Origin: Acetobacterium wieringae
GTDB taxonomy: Bacteria > Bacillota > Clostridia > Eubacteriales > Eubacteriaceae
Reading direction: 5' to 3'
Assembly (NCBI RefSeq): GCF_026646375.1
Contig: NZ_JAIPPU010000002.1
Coordinates: 248,001-312,000 of the forward strand
DNA length: 64,000 nucleotides
In this document: positions 17,828 through 25,907 of the stretch, piece after piece
Position numbering within the stretch: position 1 is the stretch's first letter
How the letters are laid out: every line of letters starts with the position of its first letter
The notes under the pieces: generated by a model
Database searches by the model: none
What the model was told of the DNA's origin: nothing
The model's input: the letters and a program-made list of their open reading frames with translations, nothing else
Program-made: the position numbers and the translations under genes

Positions 17828-18196
17828 TTACACACTCACCGTTACGCAAACAATGGCGGCTTCGATGGTATCGTCGGTATCGCCAAAACCGGGAAAGAAT
17901 AAACCGGCAGTTGTTAATCCTCCTTTCCTGGCTTTAATGGTTACCTTTCCTACGGGGAATAGTTTTTTTAACATCTCAATGTTTAAATCTTCAGGCCGGG
18001 ACACCCCAATAATTGCCTCGATCATCATTTTTTCATTGAGATTTTCTTCCGTTAAACCATGGATCTGATTCAAACCAATCAGACAGCTTCGGGAAATAGC
18101 GTCTTTAATCGCTTTTCCCGCTGCCTTATTGACATCCTGACCATGAAAGTCCATTCCCATACCAAATTCAATGATAAATTTTTTAATAAAAAACAC
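17828..18196 (-). CDS. Lin0512 family protein, unusual start
   Basis: A conserved small protein of unknown function (Lin0512/TIGR02058 type): FIIEFGMGMDFHGQD, then an alanine-rich helix, and a GKVTIKARKGG beta-rich C-terminal half. The listed start is GTG 18196, but AGGAG touches that codon directly. The family usually begins M-K-x-F-I, which matches an ATT codon at 18187 placed eight bases after AGGAGG, so a rare AUU start is likely. It sits between DUF6506 and E1alpha in the acetoin operon; a role with the complex or its substrate is only inferred. Confidence 0.75.
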   Translation of the reverse strand: MFFIKKFIIEFGMGMDFHGQDVNKAAGKAIKDAISRSCLIGLNQIHGLTEENLNEKMMIEAIIGVSRPEDLNIEMLKKLFPVGKVTIKARKGGLTTAGLFFPGFGDTDDTIEAAIVCVTVSV

Positions 18197-18226
18197 CTCC
18201 TGACGTGAATCGCTGTGGCCATGCTG

Positions 18227-18529
18227 TTAAAAGAGATCGTCACCACTTTTATTATCCAGACCAGGGTGAATGTCAAAACGAACGACCCCTACGGCGGCTT
18301 TTCCTTTGACGGCTTCACTGACCATGGCCGTCCCCCGATTTCCAAACCCACCACAGAGCTCAAAAGCGACCACCCCTTCATCAACCAGCTGCCCAGCTGC
18401 TGCAACTGCTGCTTCGTAGGACGATACCCCAACTGAGATCAGGGTGACCTGTTCCGTTTCAACCGCTGACCGGTGAATAGCCGGATCTGCATTGGGGGCA
18501 ATAAAAATAAATGCTGCCTTTAACGCCAT
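18227..18529 (-). CDS. DUF6506 family protein
   Basis: A 100-residue protein beginning MALKAAFIFIAPNADP, with an alternating beta/alpha pattern and a glycine-rich CGGFGNRGTAM segment. I recognise it as the DUF6506 type; its function is unknown. AAGGAGG lies eight bases before ATG 18529. It is the first gene of the acetoin operon, about 27 bases after the predicted sigma-54 start site, and is followed by the Lin0512 gene. The pairing suggests the two act together. Confidence 0.75.
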   Translation of the reverse strand: MALKAAFIFIAPNADPAIHRSAVETEQVTLISVGVSSYEAAVAAAGQLVDEGVVAFELCGGFGNRGTAMVSEAVKGKAAVGVVRFDIHPGLDNKSGDDLF

Positions 18530-18567
18530 ATTCTAACCTCCTTGATTTCTCGTTAACTATATGATAA

Positions 18568-18582
18568 GCAACATTCATGCCA
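18568..18582 (-). promoter_or_regulatory. sigma-54 promoter of the acetoin operon
   Basis: On the minus strand TGGCATGAATGTTGC matches the -24/-12 consensus TGGCAC-N5-TTGC with one mismatch and the exact spacing. The inferred start, near 18556, leaves a short leader before the DUF6506 gene. Acetoin operons of other bacteria are known to use sigma-54. Confidence 0.82.
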
Positions 18583-18665
18583 GAATCGATGAACCAACTC
18601 GTTATTTAAACGTTTACGTAAACGGTGCTGATTTCTGATTCCGAGCGCTTTTCTCCAACCAATTG

Positions 18666-18711
18666 TGAGACAATTATTTCTCATTTTGAGAATTGACGTC
18701 TCAAAATGAGA
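18666..18711 (-). promoter_or_regulatory. TGAGA/TCTCA dyad cluster, candidate enhancer of the acetoin promoter
   Basis: Two 13-bp palindromes, TCTCATTTTGAGA (18679-18691) and TCTCAAAATGAGA (18699-18711), follow a TGAGA (18666-18670) that also pairs with the first TCTCA. They lie about 85-145 bp upstream of the -24 box, the usual distance for a sigma-54 activator site. The nearby activator gene at 21.7-23.1 kb could bind here; this is inference. Confidence 0.6.
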
Positions 18712-18714
18712 AAA

Positions 18715-18736
18715 GCAGTCTCAAAAATGAGACTGC
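18715..18736 (-). terminator. terminator of the ABC transporter operon
   Basis: A 9-bp perfect stem GCAGTCTCA / TGAGACTGC with a 4-base loop is followed on the minus strand by TTTTC. It reuses the same TGAGAC words as the neighbouring dyads, so it may also be a binding site. Confidence 0.65.
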
Positions 18737-18852
18737 TAGTTTGCAGGCGATGAATAACCCCGGGGCAGACCCTCGCCCCCAGGAGATACGATTTATAGTG
18801 ATTGTACTGGCCTAACCGCTTTCGTAAGGGAGGCATTATTCGCCCAAACGTT

Positions 18853-19605
18853 TCACAGGCATTTTAGAATGTCACTACGCAGCTGACGCAATGCGTCTGC
18901 GGTCATCATTTCCTCGGGACTGGCGTGTTTAATCGGCACCATCATTTCTTTAACGATCTGGGCCGGTGATCCGTTAATGATATAAATCCGGTCTGATAAG
19001 AAAATGGCCTCATCAATATCATGAGTAATAAACAGCACCGATCCTTTAATTTTTTCTAGTATCTCAAGCAGATACGCCTGCATCTTCATTCGGGTAATGG
19101 CATCAAGTCCGCCAAAGGGCTCGTCCAACAGCATGATCTCTTGTGAGAACATGGTGGTTCGCAACAGTGACACCCGCTGTTTCATCCCACCTGACAATTG
19201 GGCTGGATATTTTTTTCCATCATCTTCCAGTTGAAAAACCGGCAGCATTGCGTTAACCTTCTCCCGGGCTTCATTTTTCGGAATGCCCCGAATTTCAAGT
19301 GGTAAAATGGCATTGTCAATGACGTTGCGCCATGGCAGAAGCAAATCCTTCTGATACATGTAGCTAACCTTTCCAGTTTCCCCGGTTACCTCCTTCTCGT
19401 CTACAAAAACCTGGCCGTCTTCCGGGAGCAATAGTCCGGCAATGACATTGAAGAGCGTGCTTTTACCGCAGCCACTGGGGCCCAGGATCGAGACAAACTC
19501 GCCCTGATTAAGATGGATATTAATGTTCTGGATAATATTTTTATGATTATACTCCTTGGTAACCCCAGAAACCTTGAGCACACATTTATTCTGGCAGGTA
19601 TTCAT
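18853..19605 (-). CDS. ABC transporter ATP-binding protein (ThiZ-like)
   Basis: The energy-coupling subunit of a NitT/TauT-type importer, about 250 residues from ATG 19605. Seen: Walker A GPSGCGKST, Q-loop YMYQKDLLLPW, signature LSGGMKQR, Walker B IMLLDEPFGGLD and the switch histidine in FITHDIDEA. The gene overlaps the end of the binding-protein gene. The operon order (thiamine-binding-type protein, permease, binding protein, ATPase) fits a thiamine-precursor importer; a few more codons could precede the chosen start. Confidence 0.85.
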   Translation of the reverse strand: MNTCQNKCVLKVSGVTKEYNHKNIIQNINIHLNQGEFVSILGPSGCGKSTLFNVIAGLLLPEDGQVFVDEKEVTGETGKVSYMYQKDLLLPWRNVIDNAILPLEIRGIPKNEAREKVNAMLPVFQLEDDGKKYPAQLSGGMKQRVSLLRTTMFSQEIMLLDEPFGGLDAITRMKMQAYLLEILEKIKGSVLFITHDIDEAIFLSDRIYIINGSPAQIVKEMMVPIKHASPEEMMTADALRQLRSDILKCL

Positions 19606-20560
19606 TGGTAAAGGCCTCATCGGCATTTAGCTGGTTTTCCAGCAAACCCTGGCTATACATCCAGTTGCCATAGTTTTCCCAGATATCTAAACGCATCAGG
19701 CCCCATTTTTCGGCATCGCTCTGGTATTCAGCGGCCAGATATTTTTGCGAGGCCACCGCCAGATCCCGGTCAATTTCGGGGTTGTCAACCAGTAACAGAT
19801 CCGCGGCTGCTTCCGGATTTTCGATGGCGTACTGATAGCCTTTGGTGACAGCCCGCAGAAACTTTTTAGCCGTTTCTGGATGCTTAGCCAGATAATCTTC
19901 ATTGGCAATAATTACCGGGGTATAGTAATCCAGGTTCTTATCAACATCCTGAAGCTTTATAAAATTAAGCGGTTCGTTTTTAAGCTCGGCAGCAACCCCG
20001 TCCCAGCCATAAAAGATCCAGGTGAAATCGACATGATCTTTTACAGCGGTAAAATAATCCATGGCTCCCACATCGACAATTTCCAGTTTGCTAAAATCAG
20101 CCTTTGCCCCTTCCATAAGAGCTTTTAAAGTGGCAACTTCCATGGGCGAACCCCAGCCCCCATATTTTTTTCCCTCAAAATCTTTGGGACTTAAAATGTT
20201 GCGATCCACCGGAGAAGCAAAGCCTGATGTGTTATGCTGGATAATCGCAGCGATGGCCTTAATTGGCAGCGGATTCGCTGCGGTTCTGGCGTAGGTCACC
20301 TGTTCCTGGTAACTAACCCCAAATTCTCCCTGACCGGCCGCAATCAGATCCGCTGAACCGCCTTCGCTGGGTTGAATGATCTCCACCTCCAGCCCTTCGG
20401 CTTCAAAATAGCCAAGCTCCTTCGCCGCATAGAGACCGGTGTGATTGGTATTGGGAACCCAATCCAGAACCACTGTTATTTTCTCGCTTTCTTTTGTTGT
20501 ACACCCAGTTAATGCCATTAGTACAATTCCCAGTGTCAACACGATGATCTTCTTTTTCAT
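19586..20560 (-). CDS. NMT1/THI5-like substrate-binding lipoprotein (ThiY-like)
   Basis: A 324-residue lipoprotein with signal MKKKIIVLTLGIVLMALTGC (lipobox LTGC). The mature part begins with VVLDWVPNTNHTGLYAAKE, the hallmark of the THI5/NMT1 pyrimidine-precursor-binding family, followed by GVSYQEQ. ATG 20560 follows AGGAGGAAGAG, and its ATGA overlaps the permease stop. It probably binds a hydroxymethylpyrimidine-type thiamine precursor such as formylaminopyrimidine. The ligand is inferred from family and from the MTH1187 gene in the same operon. Confidence 0.85.
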   Translation of the reverse strand: MKKKIIVLTLGIVLMALTGCTTKESEKITVVLDWVPNTNHTGLYAAKELGYFEAEGLEVEIIQPSEGGSADLIAAGQGEFGVSYQEQVTYARTAANPLPIKAIAAIIQHNTSGFASPVDRNILSPKDFEGKKYGGWGSPMEVATLKALMEGAKADFSKLEIVDVGAMDYFTAVKDHVDFTWIFYGWDGVAAELKNEPLNFIKLQDVDKNLDYYTPVIIANEDYLAKHPETAKKFLRAVTKGYQYAIENPEAAADLLLVDNPEIDRDLAVASQKYLAAEYQSDAEKWGLMRLDIWENYGNWMYSQGLLENQLNADEAFTNEYLPE

Positions 20561-21330
20561 TCCTCTTCCTCCTTTAATTTTTCCCAGGGCATCATGACCC
20601 TTTGAATCCCGGCAATGCCGTAAAAAAGACCAATTGATAAAACCACAATTACCAGAATCGATGCAAAAACCAGATCCAGCGCAAAGGCATGGCGAGCTCT
20701 TAACATGTAAACGCCCAGACCGGCCTTGCCACCCAGCCATTCCCCGATAACGGCTCCCATAATACTGTAGGTGGCGGCAATTTTAAGACCCGAAAAAAAA
20801 TAGGGTAGGGCACTGGGAAACTTGATTTTTGTAAAGATCTGACGCTTTTTTGCACCCATCGATCGCACCAGATTGATCAGTTCCCCATCGACACTCTGAA
20901 GTCCTTCAATCAGACTGACGGTGATGGGAAAAAAACATACCAGTACCACCACAAAAATTTTGGGGGCAATCCCAAAACCAAACCACATCGCCAGCAGAGG
21001 AGCGATAACAATAATCGGCACGGTTTGCGACATCACCAGCACCGGGTAGATGGCTTTTTTCACCACCGGAAACAAATCCATTACAATTGCCATAATCAGT
21101 GACAAACATACGGCTACCAGCAGTCCTGTCATTCCTTCAAAAAAAGTTGTCCCGGTATGCATCATCAAATCCGAACCATTGGCAATCAGCGCCGTAATAA
21201 TGTCGGTGGGTGATGGCAAAATGTATCGCTCCACAGCCCCCAGGTTAACAGCTGCCTCCCAGAGAATCAGGATGGTCAATAGAAATACGATTGGAATCAG
21301 CTTGTCACTGGTATTTTGATACTTTCTCAT
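20557..21330 (-). CDS. ABC transporter permease (ThiX-like)
   Basis: A BPD_transp_1 inner-membrane permease with about six hydrophobic segments; the EAA coupling loop is near SLIEGLQSVDGELINLVRSMGA. The probable start is ATG 21330, within the last codons of the preceding gene, giving 257 residues; a TTG at 21360 is an alternative. It is coupled to the genes on both sides by overlaps. Confidence 0.85.
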   Translation of the reverse strand: MRKYQNTSDKLIPIVFLLTILILWEAAVNLGAVERYILPSPTDIITALIANGSDLMMHTGTTFFEGMTGLLVAVCLSLIMAIVMDLFPVVKKAIYPVLVMSQTVPIIVIAPLLAMWFGFGIAPKIFVVVLVCFFPITVSLIEGLQSVDGELINLVRSMGAKKRQIFTKIKFPSALPYFFSGLKIAATYSIMGAVIGEWLGGKAGLGVYMLRARHAFALDLVFASILVIVVLSIGLFYGIAGIQRVMMPWEKLKEEEE

Positions 21331-21592
21331 CAATTGTGACGCCTTCTTCCTTGTAATCAATTTTTACGATTGAAACCACCCGCTCGGCTCCATGCTCTGT
21401 GCAGATGGTTTGGGCCCGTTTAACAATGTTAAGCAGTTCATCGAGTTCACCTTCAATGGATGTCTCAAACGGTCCCACCACATATTTTAGGCCCGTTAGA
21501 CGGATCATCTCAATAACCTGATCGACGACGAAATATATTTCTCTGTCCGGCACCACCGGTAAAACCTGTAAGCTTAGATTTACTTTTGCCAA
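21305..21592 (-). CDS. MTH1187-family thiamine-binding protein
   Basis: A 95-residue protein of the MTH1187/YkoF-like family (DUF77), with the typical LSLQVLPV start strand, VGPFETSIEGELDELL and the ERVVSIVKIDY strand. Family members bind thiamine and sit beside thiamine or precursor importers. I choose TTG 21592 because AGGTGA lies five bases upstream and the family begins here; the frame is open further upstream. It is the first gene of the ABC operon, 44 bases after a sigma-54-like site. Confidence 0.8.
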   Translation of the reverse strand: MAKVNLSLQVLPVVPDREIYFVVDQVIEMIRLTGLKYVVGPFETSIEGELDELLNIVKRAQTICTEHGAERVVSIVKIDYKEEGVTIDEKVSKYQ

Positions 21593-21647
21593 AATGCTCA
21601 CCTTCCTATTCTTTTCATTTTTCCTATTCTTTCCAAAACTAATTGTA

Positions 21648-21662
21648 GCATGTTTCATGCCA
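21648..21662 (-). promoter_or_regulatory. possible sigma-54 promoter of the ThiXYZ-like operon
   Basis: On the minus strand TGGCATGAAACATGC keeps the invariant GG and GC with correct 10-bp spacing, but has two departures from consensus. It shares the TGGCAT half with the acetoin promoter and lies beside a sigma-54 activator gene. A TACAAT word overlaps it, so a housekeeping promoter is also possible. Confidence 0.45.
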
Positions 21663-21667
21663 AAAAA

Positions 21668-21711
21668 AGACCCTTCGAAAAAATATTTAAAATTTTCTTC
21701 AAAGGGCTGAT
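21668..21711 (-). terminator. terminator of the sigma-54 activator gene
   Basis: Arms AGCCCTTTGAAGAAAA-like and TTTTTTCGAAGGGTCT pair imperfectly around an A/T loop and are followed by seven Ts on the minus strand, just after the activator stop. Confidence 0.7.
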
Positions 21712-21729
21712 ATTTATGTTTTAATTCAT

Positions 21730-23121
21730 CTATAAACTGGTCACATGAATATCATAGGCTTTTATTTTCCGATAGATGGTCGCCCGACTGATGCAAAGAT
21801 CTTCAGCTGCTTTTACCGCATTGCCCTTATTGAGAAAAAGGGCCTGTTCGATGCTGTTTTTCTCCAAATCTCTCAAGGTTTCCCCATCACTGTCACGGAT
21901 CGGCAAAACACTATTCTGCTCTTTTGTCGGTGTCTCGATGCAATCAATAAAAACGCCGGCTGACAAATAATAGCCGCGCTCCACAATATTTTTGAGTTCT
22001 CTGACATTACCCTTCCATTCATTGGCCAGCAATTTTTCTTCAAATGACTTGCTGAAGTATTTTTTGATGTCACAATTTTCGCAATTGAGCTGCTCCAGAA
22101 AATATCGACCCAGAACCAATATATCTTCCGGCCGCCTTTTTAGCGGCAACAGCCGTAAATTGATGACATTGAGTCGAAAGTAGAGATCCTGACGAAAAGC
22201 TGATTTTGACATCTCATTGAGCAGATTACGATTGGTAGCCGCAATAATCCGAACATCCAACTCCCTGGCAAAACTGCCACCAATTCGCATTACCTTATTT
22301 TCATCCAGCACCCGCAGCAACTTGGGTTGCATTTCCAGAGGTATTTCACCAATTTCATCAAGAAACAGGGTGCCACCGTTAGCCAGCTCAAATTTCCCCG
22401 GCATACCACCTTTGATGGCTCCGGTAAACGAGCCGGTTTCATAACCAAAAAACTCACTCTCCACCAACTCTTTGGGGATGGCGGCACAGTTAATAGCAAT
22501 AAAGGGGCCATTACGCCGTTGGCTATCGTTGTGAATGGCCTGGGCAAACAACTCCTTCCCGGTACCACTTTCACCTTCGATCAGTACCGTACAATTTGTT
22601 TTGGCAATTCGCCGGGCCGTATTAATCAGCTCCAGCATCGTTTTATTCTTCGTAATGATCTTATCAAAGGTGTAGTTGGCCCGAAAACCAGCCAGTTTAT
22701 TAATTTCTTTGCGAACCTGTTTGGATTCCCGAATCACCAGCACGGCGCCCATGACCTTCTCATTAAAAACCACTGGGGTAATATCCAGAAAACAGTCAAT
22801 TTGTTTTGATCCGATTGTTAGGGTGATATCCGAATACGAAAATTTTCGTTTGTTAATCAGAATATTACCAACCACGTCAATTTCTTTTAACACCGCATTC
22901 ATGTCCAGCTTTAAAACAGCAGCTTCGTCCATTTGAAACAGCTCACAGATTTTATGATTAAATTTCCTTACCCGCAGTTCAGTGTCAATGATCATCAGTC
23001 CGTTGAGAATTGAGTCCAAAGCCACATCCATCAATTTATATGAATCGACAATCTCATTGCGCATTTCTTGAGTCATGGCATCGCCGTTTTTCAATTTCTC
23101 TATCAGCGTCATTACTTCCAT
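21730..23121 (-). CDS. sigma-54-dependent activator, PAS-AAA+-Fis
   Basis: 463 residues from ATG 23121, which has GGAGG upstream. Layout: a PAS domain (about 25-130), an AAA+ domain with Walker A GESGTGKE, the sigma-54 contact loop GSFTGA (a common variant of GAFTGA) and Walker B TLFLDEIGE, then a Fis-type helix-turn-helix at the C-terminus (AAEDLCISRATIYRKIK). It lies between two sigma-54-type promoters (21.65 and 18.57 kb), so it is the best local candidate to control the acetoin operon and perhaps the thiamine importer. AcoR proteins carry GAF rather than PAS, so the signal may differ. Confidence 0.85.
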   Translation of the reverse strand: MEVMTLIEKLKNGDAMTQEMRNEIVDSYKLMDVALDSILNGLMIIDTELRVRKFNHKICELFQMDEAAVLKLDMNAVLKEIDVVGNILINKRKFSYSDITLTIGSKQIDCFLDITPVVFNEKVMGAVLVIRESKQVRKEINKLAGFRANYTFDKIITKNKTMLELINTARRIAKTNCTVLIEGESGTGKELFAQAIHNDSQRRNGPFIAINCAAIPKELVESEFFGYETGSFTGAIKGGMPGKFELANGGTLFLDEIGEIPLEMQPKLLRVLDENKVMRIGGSFARELDVRIIAATNRNLLNEMSKSAFRQDLYFRLNVINLRLLPLKRRPEDILVLGRYFLEQLNCENCDIKKYFSKSFEEKLLANEWKGNVRELKNIVERGYYLSAGVFIDCIETPTKEQNSVLPIRDSDGETLRDLEKNSIEQALFLNKGNAVKAAEDLCISRATIYRKIKAYDIHVTSL

Positions 23122-23262
23122 CTCTTTTACCTCCACATGAATTGTCAGTTCTCCTCTAAAAATACCGTGTCTGTTCGGAAACAAACAGGTTGATCGATGT
23201 TTCAATTTTTTGCTGCTCTTTTTTCACTGGCGCCCCTTGCTTTAGCCGTTAGTTGGTTGTGC

Positions 23263-24753
23263 TTATGTCCTGACCAGCAATTCCCCGTTATAGGAGCCGG
23301 ATGGGAGCAGTTCGGTCCGACTATTAAAAAGCTGCTGGGCCGCCACCGCATAAGACCGGGCGATACTGGCAAAGGAGCCTTCTCTGATGGTCGGGTTTAA
23401 ATTTCTGGTAACAATGGATAGGGTGTCATCGCTGTTTTTTAGAATTTCAAAGGTTCGGAAGTTTTGCGGAAAATCCCGGAGGGATGCTGTTTCAACCACC
23501 CAGAAGCCGTATTCCGGCTGGGCCGGATCCGGAGACTTTATCGGGGTTACGGTATTGCGATGACGATGTCCGGCTACCCACAAAATCAGATTGGAATATG
23601 ACTGAAGTTTTTCAAGCAGCTCCTGTTCCGAAACTGGTGAAAGAGTACTCCATGACATAAACGGCCTGGTTAGTGGTTCCTGATATTTCACCCCAATGGG
23701 AATATGCGCCGCAATTATCATCAGTTGACCGGCCTGTTGCCCGGCCTCCAGCTCTTGTCCCAACCAGTCAAAACGCTCCCGATCCAGGGAACCATGGGCA
23801 TACCCCTTAACGTTTTGATCATCATCCCTTTGGGTGTTATCGAGCACAATCACCTTGATCGGCTTTTCTGCCCGGGGTTCAAAGCTATAGCAGGCAAAAC
23901 CACTTTGACTGTTCTCCAGACTAAAACCGTGTCCGCTGGGCTTCGTTTCCGTTATAAAAAATTCCTTCATCCATTCTGATCGACTCAGAAACCGCCGGGC
24001 GGGATCATCCGATACCGGCAAAAGTGGTTTATCCGGCCAGCTGTGATCATGATTGCCGATAACCTGATACCAGGGAATCTGCGGATTCAGCCCCACCGCC
24101 ACAAATTCGTCATAAAAAGGCTTCCGGGGACCGACCCGGGGATTGGGACTGACCCCAAAATCCAAATTTATTTCTTTGCCATCAAAAATGTCAATCGACC
24201 AGCGCAATTCGTTATACATGGCGTTATTGGTGTTATCACCCATGGATAGACCAAAATCCAGGGGATTGTGATGATGAATGGCGTTGATGGAATGAATCGC
24301 ACCATCTAAAATATGGGTAGTATAATGCATCATCTCAGAATACACTGAGACGATGCCGCCACCAAATTTTGAATAAATTCCGTGGGCTGGAAACTCCCCA
24401 TCCGTGATATGAATATCCGTGATGGCAAAAAAATGGAGCAGCTGTTCCGGCTGATTTTTAGTTGGCAGCAAATAGCCCTCCGGCATCAGATCATCCCGTC
24501 TTTCTGGCTCCTGATGCTCCTCGGCTATCCATCCCCCATAGCCTTCACTGGCCAATCGGCGGATTTCACCCGCCTCAACCTGCGGGGCCGTGGCAACAAC
24601 CGGATCAAGAAAAAAGGTATACACGTCTTTTTCTGAATGAAGCTCCGTTTCAGTTTTGATGACCGGTACGGTGACTGGTCGGATTGGTTGTTCGATATCT
24701 TTTAATTGTTTTGCCAGGCGATTATTTAGATTTTTTGAACGTTTGTGTCCCAT
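23263..24753 (-). CDS. metallophosphoesterase, TIGR03768-like
   Basis: A 496-residue calcineurin-type phosphoesterase with the dimetal motifs DIHITDG, GDNTNN, GNHDHS and GHRHRN in order. No clear signal peptide is seen, although the size and central domain match the TIGR03768 family, whose substrate is unknown. It is 9 bp downstream of the radical SAM gene on the same strand, suggesting co-transcription. The N-terminal 100 residues are low in known motifs. Confidence 0.8.
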   Translation of the reverse strand: MGHKRSKNLNNRLAKQLKDIEQPIRPVTVPVIKTETELHSEKDVYTFFLDPVVATAPQVEAGEIRRLASEGYGGWIAEEHQEPERRDDLMPEGYLLPTKNQPEQLLHFFAITDIHITDGEFPAHGIYSKFGGGIVSVYSEMMHYTTHILDGAIHSINAIHHHNPLDFGLSMGDNTNNAMYNELRWSIDIFDGKEINLDFGVSPNPRVGPRKPFYDEFVAVGLNPQIPWYQVIGNHDHSWPDKPLLPVSDDPARRFLSRSEWMKEFFITETKPSGHGFSLENSQSGFACYSFEPRAEKPIKVIVLDNTQRDDDQNVKGYAHGSLDRERFDWLGQELEAGQQAGQLMIIAAHIPIGVKYQEPLTRPFMSWSTLSPVSEQELLEKLQSYSNLILWVAGHRHRNTVTPIKSPDPAQPEYGFWVVETASLRDFPQNFRTFEILKNSDDTLSIVTRNLNPTIREGSFASIARSYAVAAQQLFNSRTELLPSGSYNGELLVRT

Positions 24754-24762
24754 TGATGTGCC

Positions 24763-25593
24763 TCAACAATTCCCTGCATAAACATTTTTCAGGGATTCAC
24801 TGGCAATGTCAGCCAGTCGATAAACCTGGTCCACATCGGTGGCATTCCGATCGGTCATTTCATATCTGGGAAAAAAGCGGGACAGATGAAGAGGAATTGA
24901 TTTTCCCACTGATGCCAACCATTGTGATAAAGCCCGGATTTCTTCCTCACTGTCGTTTTCTCCTGGCACGATCAGGGTCGTAACTTCCACATGACACGCT
25001 TCGCTGGCAATCCGAATGGTCTGTTTGACGGTTTCCAGATCGCCGCTGATTTTTTTGTAAAATTTTTGATTAAATGCTTTCAGATCAATGTTCATCGCAT
25101 CAATATCGGGTAGGATTTCCCGGACTGGCGCTTCACAAAAACAGCCATTGGTGACCAATACATTTTTTAAGCCATTCTTTTTTATCAATTTGGCACAATC
25201 TCTGACAAATTCATAACCCACCAGCGGCTCATTATAGGTATAGGCCAGACCGATATTTCCCTCACCAACCAGTCTTCGGGCATTGCCGACCAGTTCCTCA
25301 GGCGTCATCCGCCGACCATGGGCTTCTTCACTGCCCGCCATGGAAATTTCGTAATTTTGACAAAATGGACATCTTAAATTACAGCCAAAACTTCCGACCG
25401 ACAAAATTCGGGAACCGGGAAAAAAATGGCGCAACGGTTTCTTTTCAATAGGATCCAATGCGATGGCTGTAACTACCCCATAATTCAAATCGCTTATTAC
25501 ATCCGACCGGTTAACCCGGGCCCGACAAAATCCAATCTCTGCCGTATCCAATCTGCAATGATGCGGACAGAGCTGACACGCTATTTTACTCAC
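24763..25593 (-). CDS. amrS: AmmeMemoRadiSam system radical SAM enzyme
   Basis: A radical SAM protein with the cluster motif CNLRCPFC preceded by GSFG, an N-terminal CQLCPHHCRL block and ALDPIEKKPLRHF, all typical of AmrS. I choose GTG 25593 with AGGGTGG upstream (276 residues). AmrS family enzymes are proposed to act with AmmeMemo partners on an unknown substrate; the partner genes are not beside it here. Instead it pairs with a metallophosphatase. Confidence 0.85.
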   Translation of the reverse strand: MSKIACQLCPHHCRLDTAEIGFCRARVNRSDVISDLNYGVVTAIALDPIEKKPLRHFFPGSRILSVGSFGCNLRCPFCQNYEISMAGSEEAHGRRMTPEELVGNARRLVGEGNIGLAYTYNEPLVGYEFVRDCAKLIKKNGLKNVLVTNGCFCEAPVREILPDIDAMNIDLKAFNQKFYKKISGDLETVKQTIRIASEACHVEVTTLIVPGENDSEEEIRALSQWLASVGKSIPLHLSRFFPRYEMTDRNATDVDQVYRLADIASESLKNVYAGNC

Positions 25594-25634
25594 TGTTTTT
25601 CCACCCTTCGTTGATATCAATTAAAATAATCCCA

Positions 25635-25654
25635 ATTCATTTTGTTAAATGAAT
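25635..25654. promoter_or_regulatory. palindrome upstream of amrS
   Basis: ATTCATTT and AAATGAAT form a perfect 8-bp dyad around TGTT, 42 bp before the amrS start and directly beside repeat copy C. It could be an operator or the remains of a terminator. Confidence 0.35.
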
Positions 25655-25674
25655 GAGGTTCTCGAATAACTACC

Positions 25675-25773
25675 GTACCGACCAATTGTTAATCTGTTGT
25701 CTGCCGCAAGCTCGGACAGGCTATCGCCATGTCCGCCTTGATGCAGACAACATGATATAACAATTGTCGGTGC
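25675..25773 (-). repeat. intergenic palindromic repeat, short form (copy C)
   Basis: This 99-bp short form lies in opposite orientation to copy B. Ends GTACCGACCAATTGTTAA and AACAATTGTCGGTGC enclose a CGGACAGG...CATGTCCG hairpin. The flank GGGTTATCTTCTTTGACAG (25776-25794) is shared with copy E, so the true element is longer than the inverted ends. Confidence 0.85.
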
Positions 25774-25834
25774 TGGGTTATCTTCTTTGACAGTCTGCTT
25801 CATTTTTGTGAAATGAACTTTCCGGTGCAAATAA

Positions 25835-25863
25835 AAAAGGAAAACCTCCTGATGTCTTCCTTC
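25835..25863 (-). terminator. terminator of niaR
   Basis: AAGGAA/TTCCTT pair around a 14-17 base loop followed by six Ts on the minus strand, 45 bp after the niaR stop. Confidence 0.5.
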
Positions 25864-25907
25864 TTTTGTATGCTACTCTGTTCATACCCCAATATTTATT
25901 TTTAAAA

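Larger units (their letters stand above)
18530..18852. other. 323-bp control region between the acetoin operon and the ABC operon
   Basis: It holds the sigma-54 promoter, the dyad cluster and the terminator listed separately. Positions 18740-18852 show no further recognisable element. Confidence 0.6.

Noticed and set aside
21593-21730. TPP riboswitch before the ThiXYZ-like operon
   Set aside because: The CTGAGA and ACCTGA-type conserved blocks are missing; only a terminator and a promoter-like site are present.
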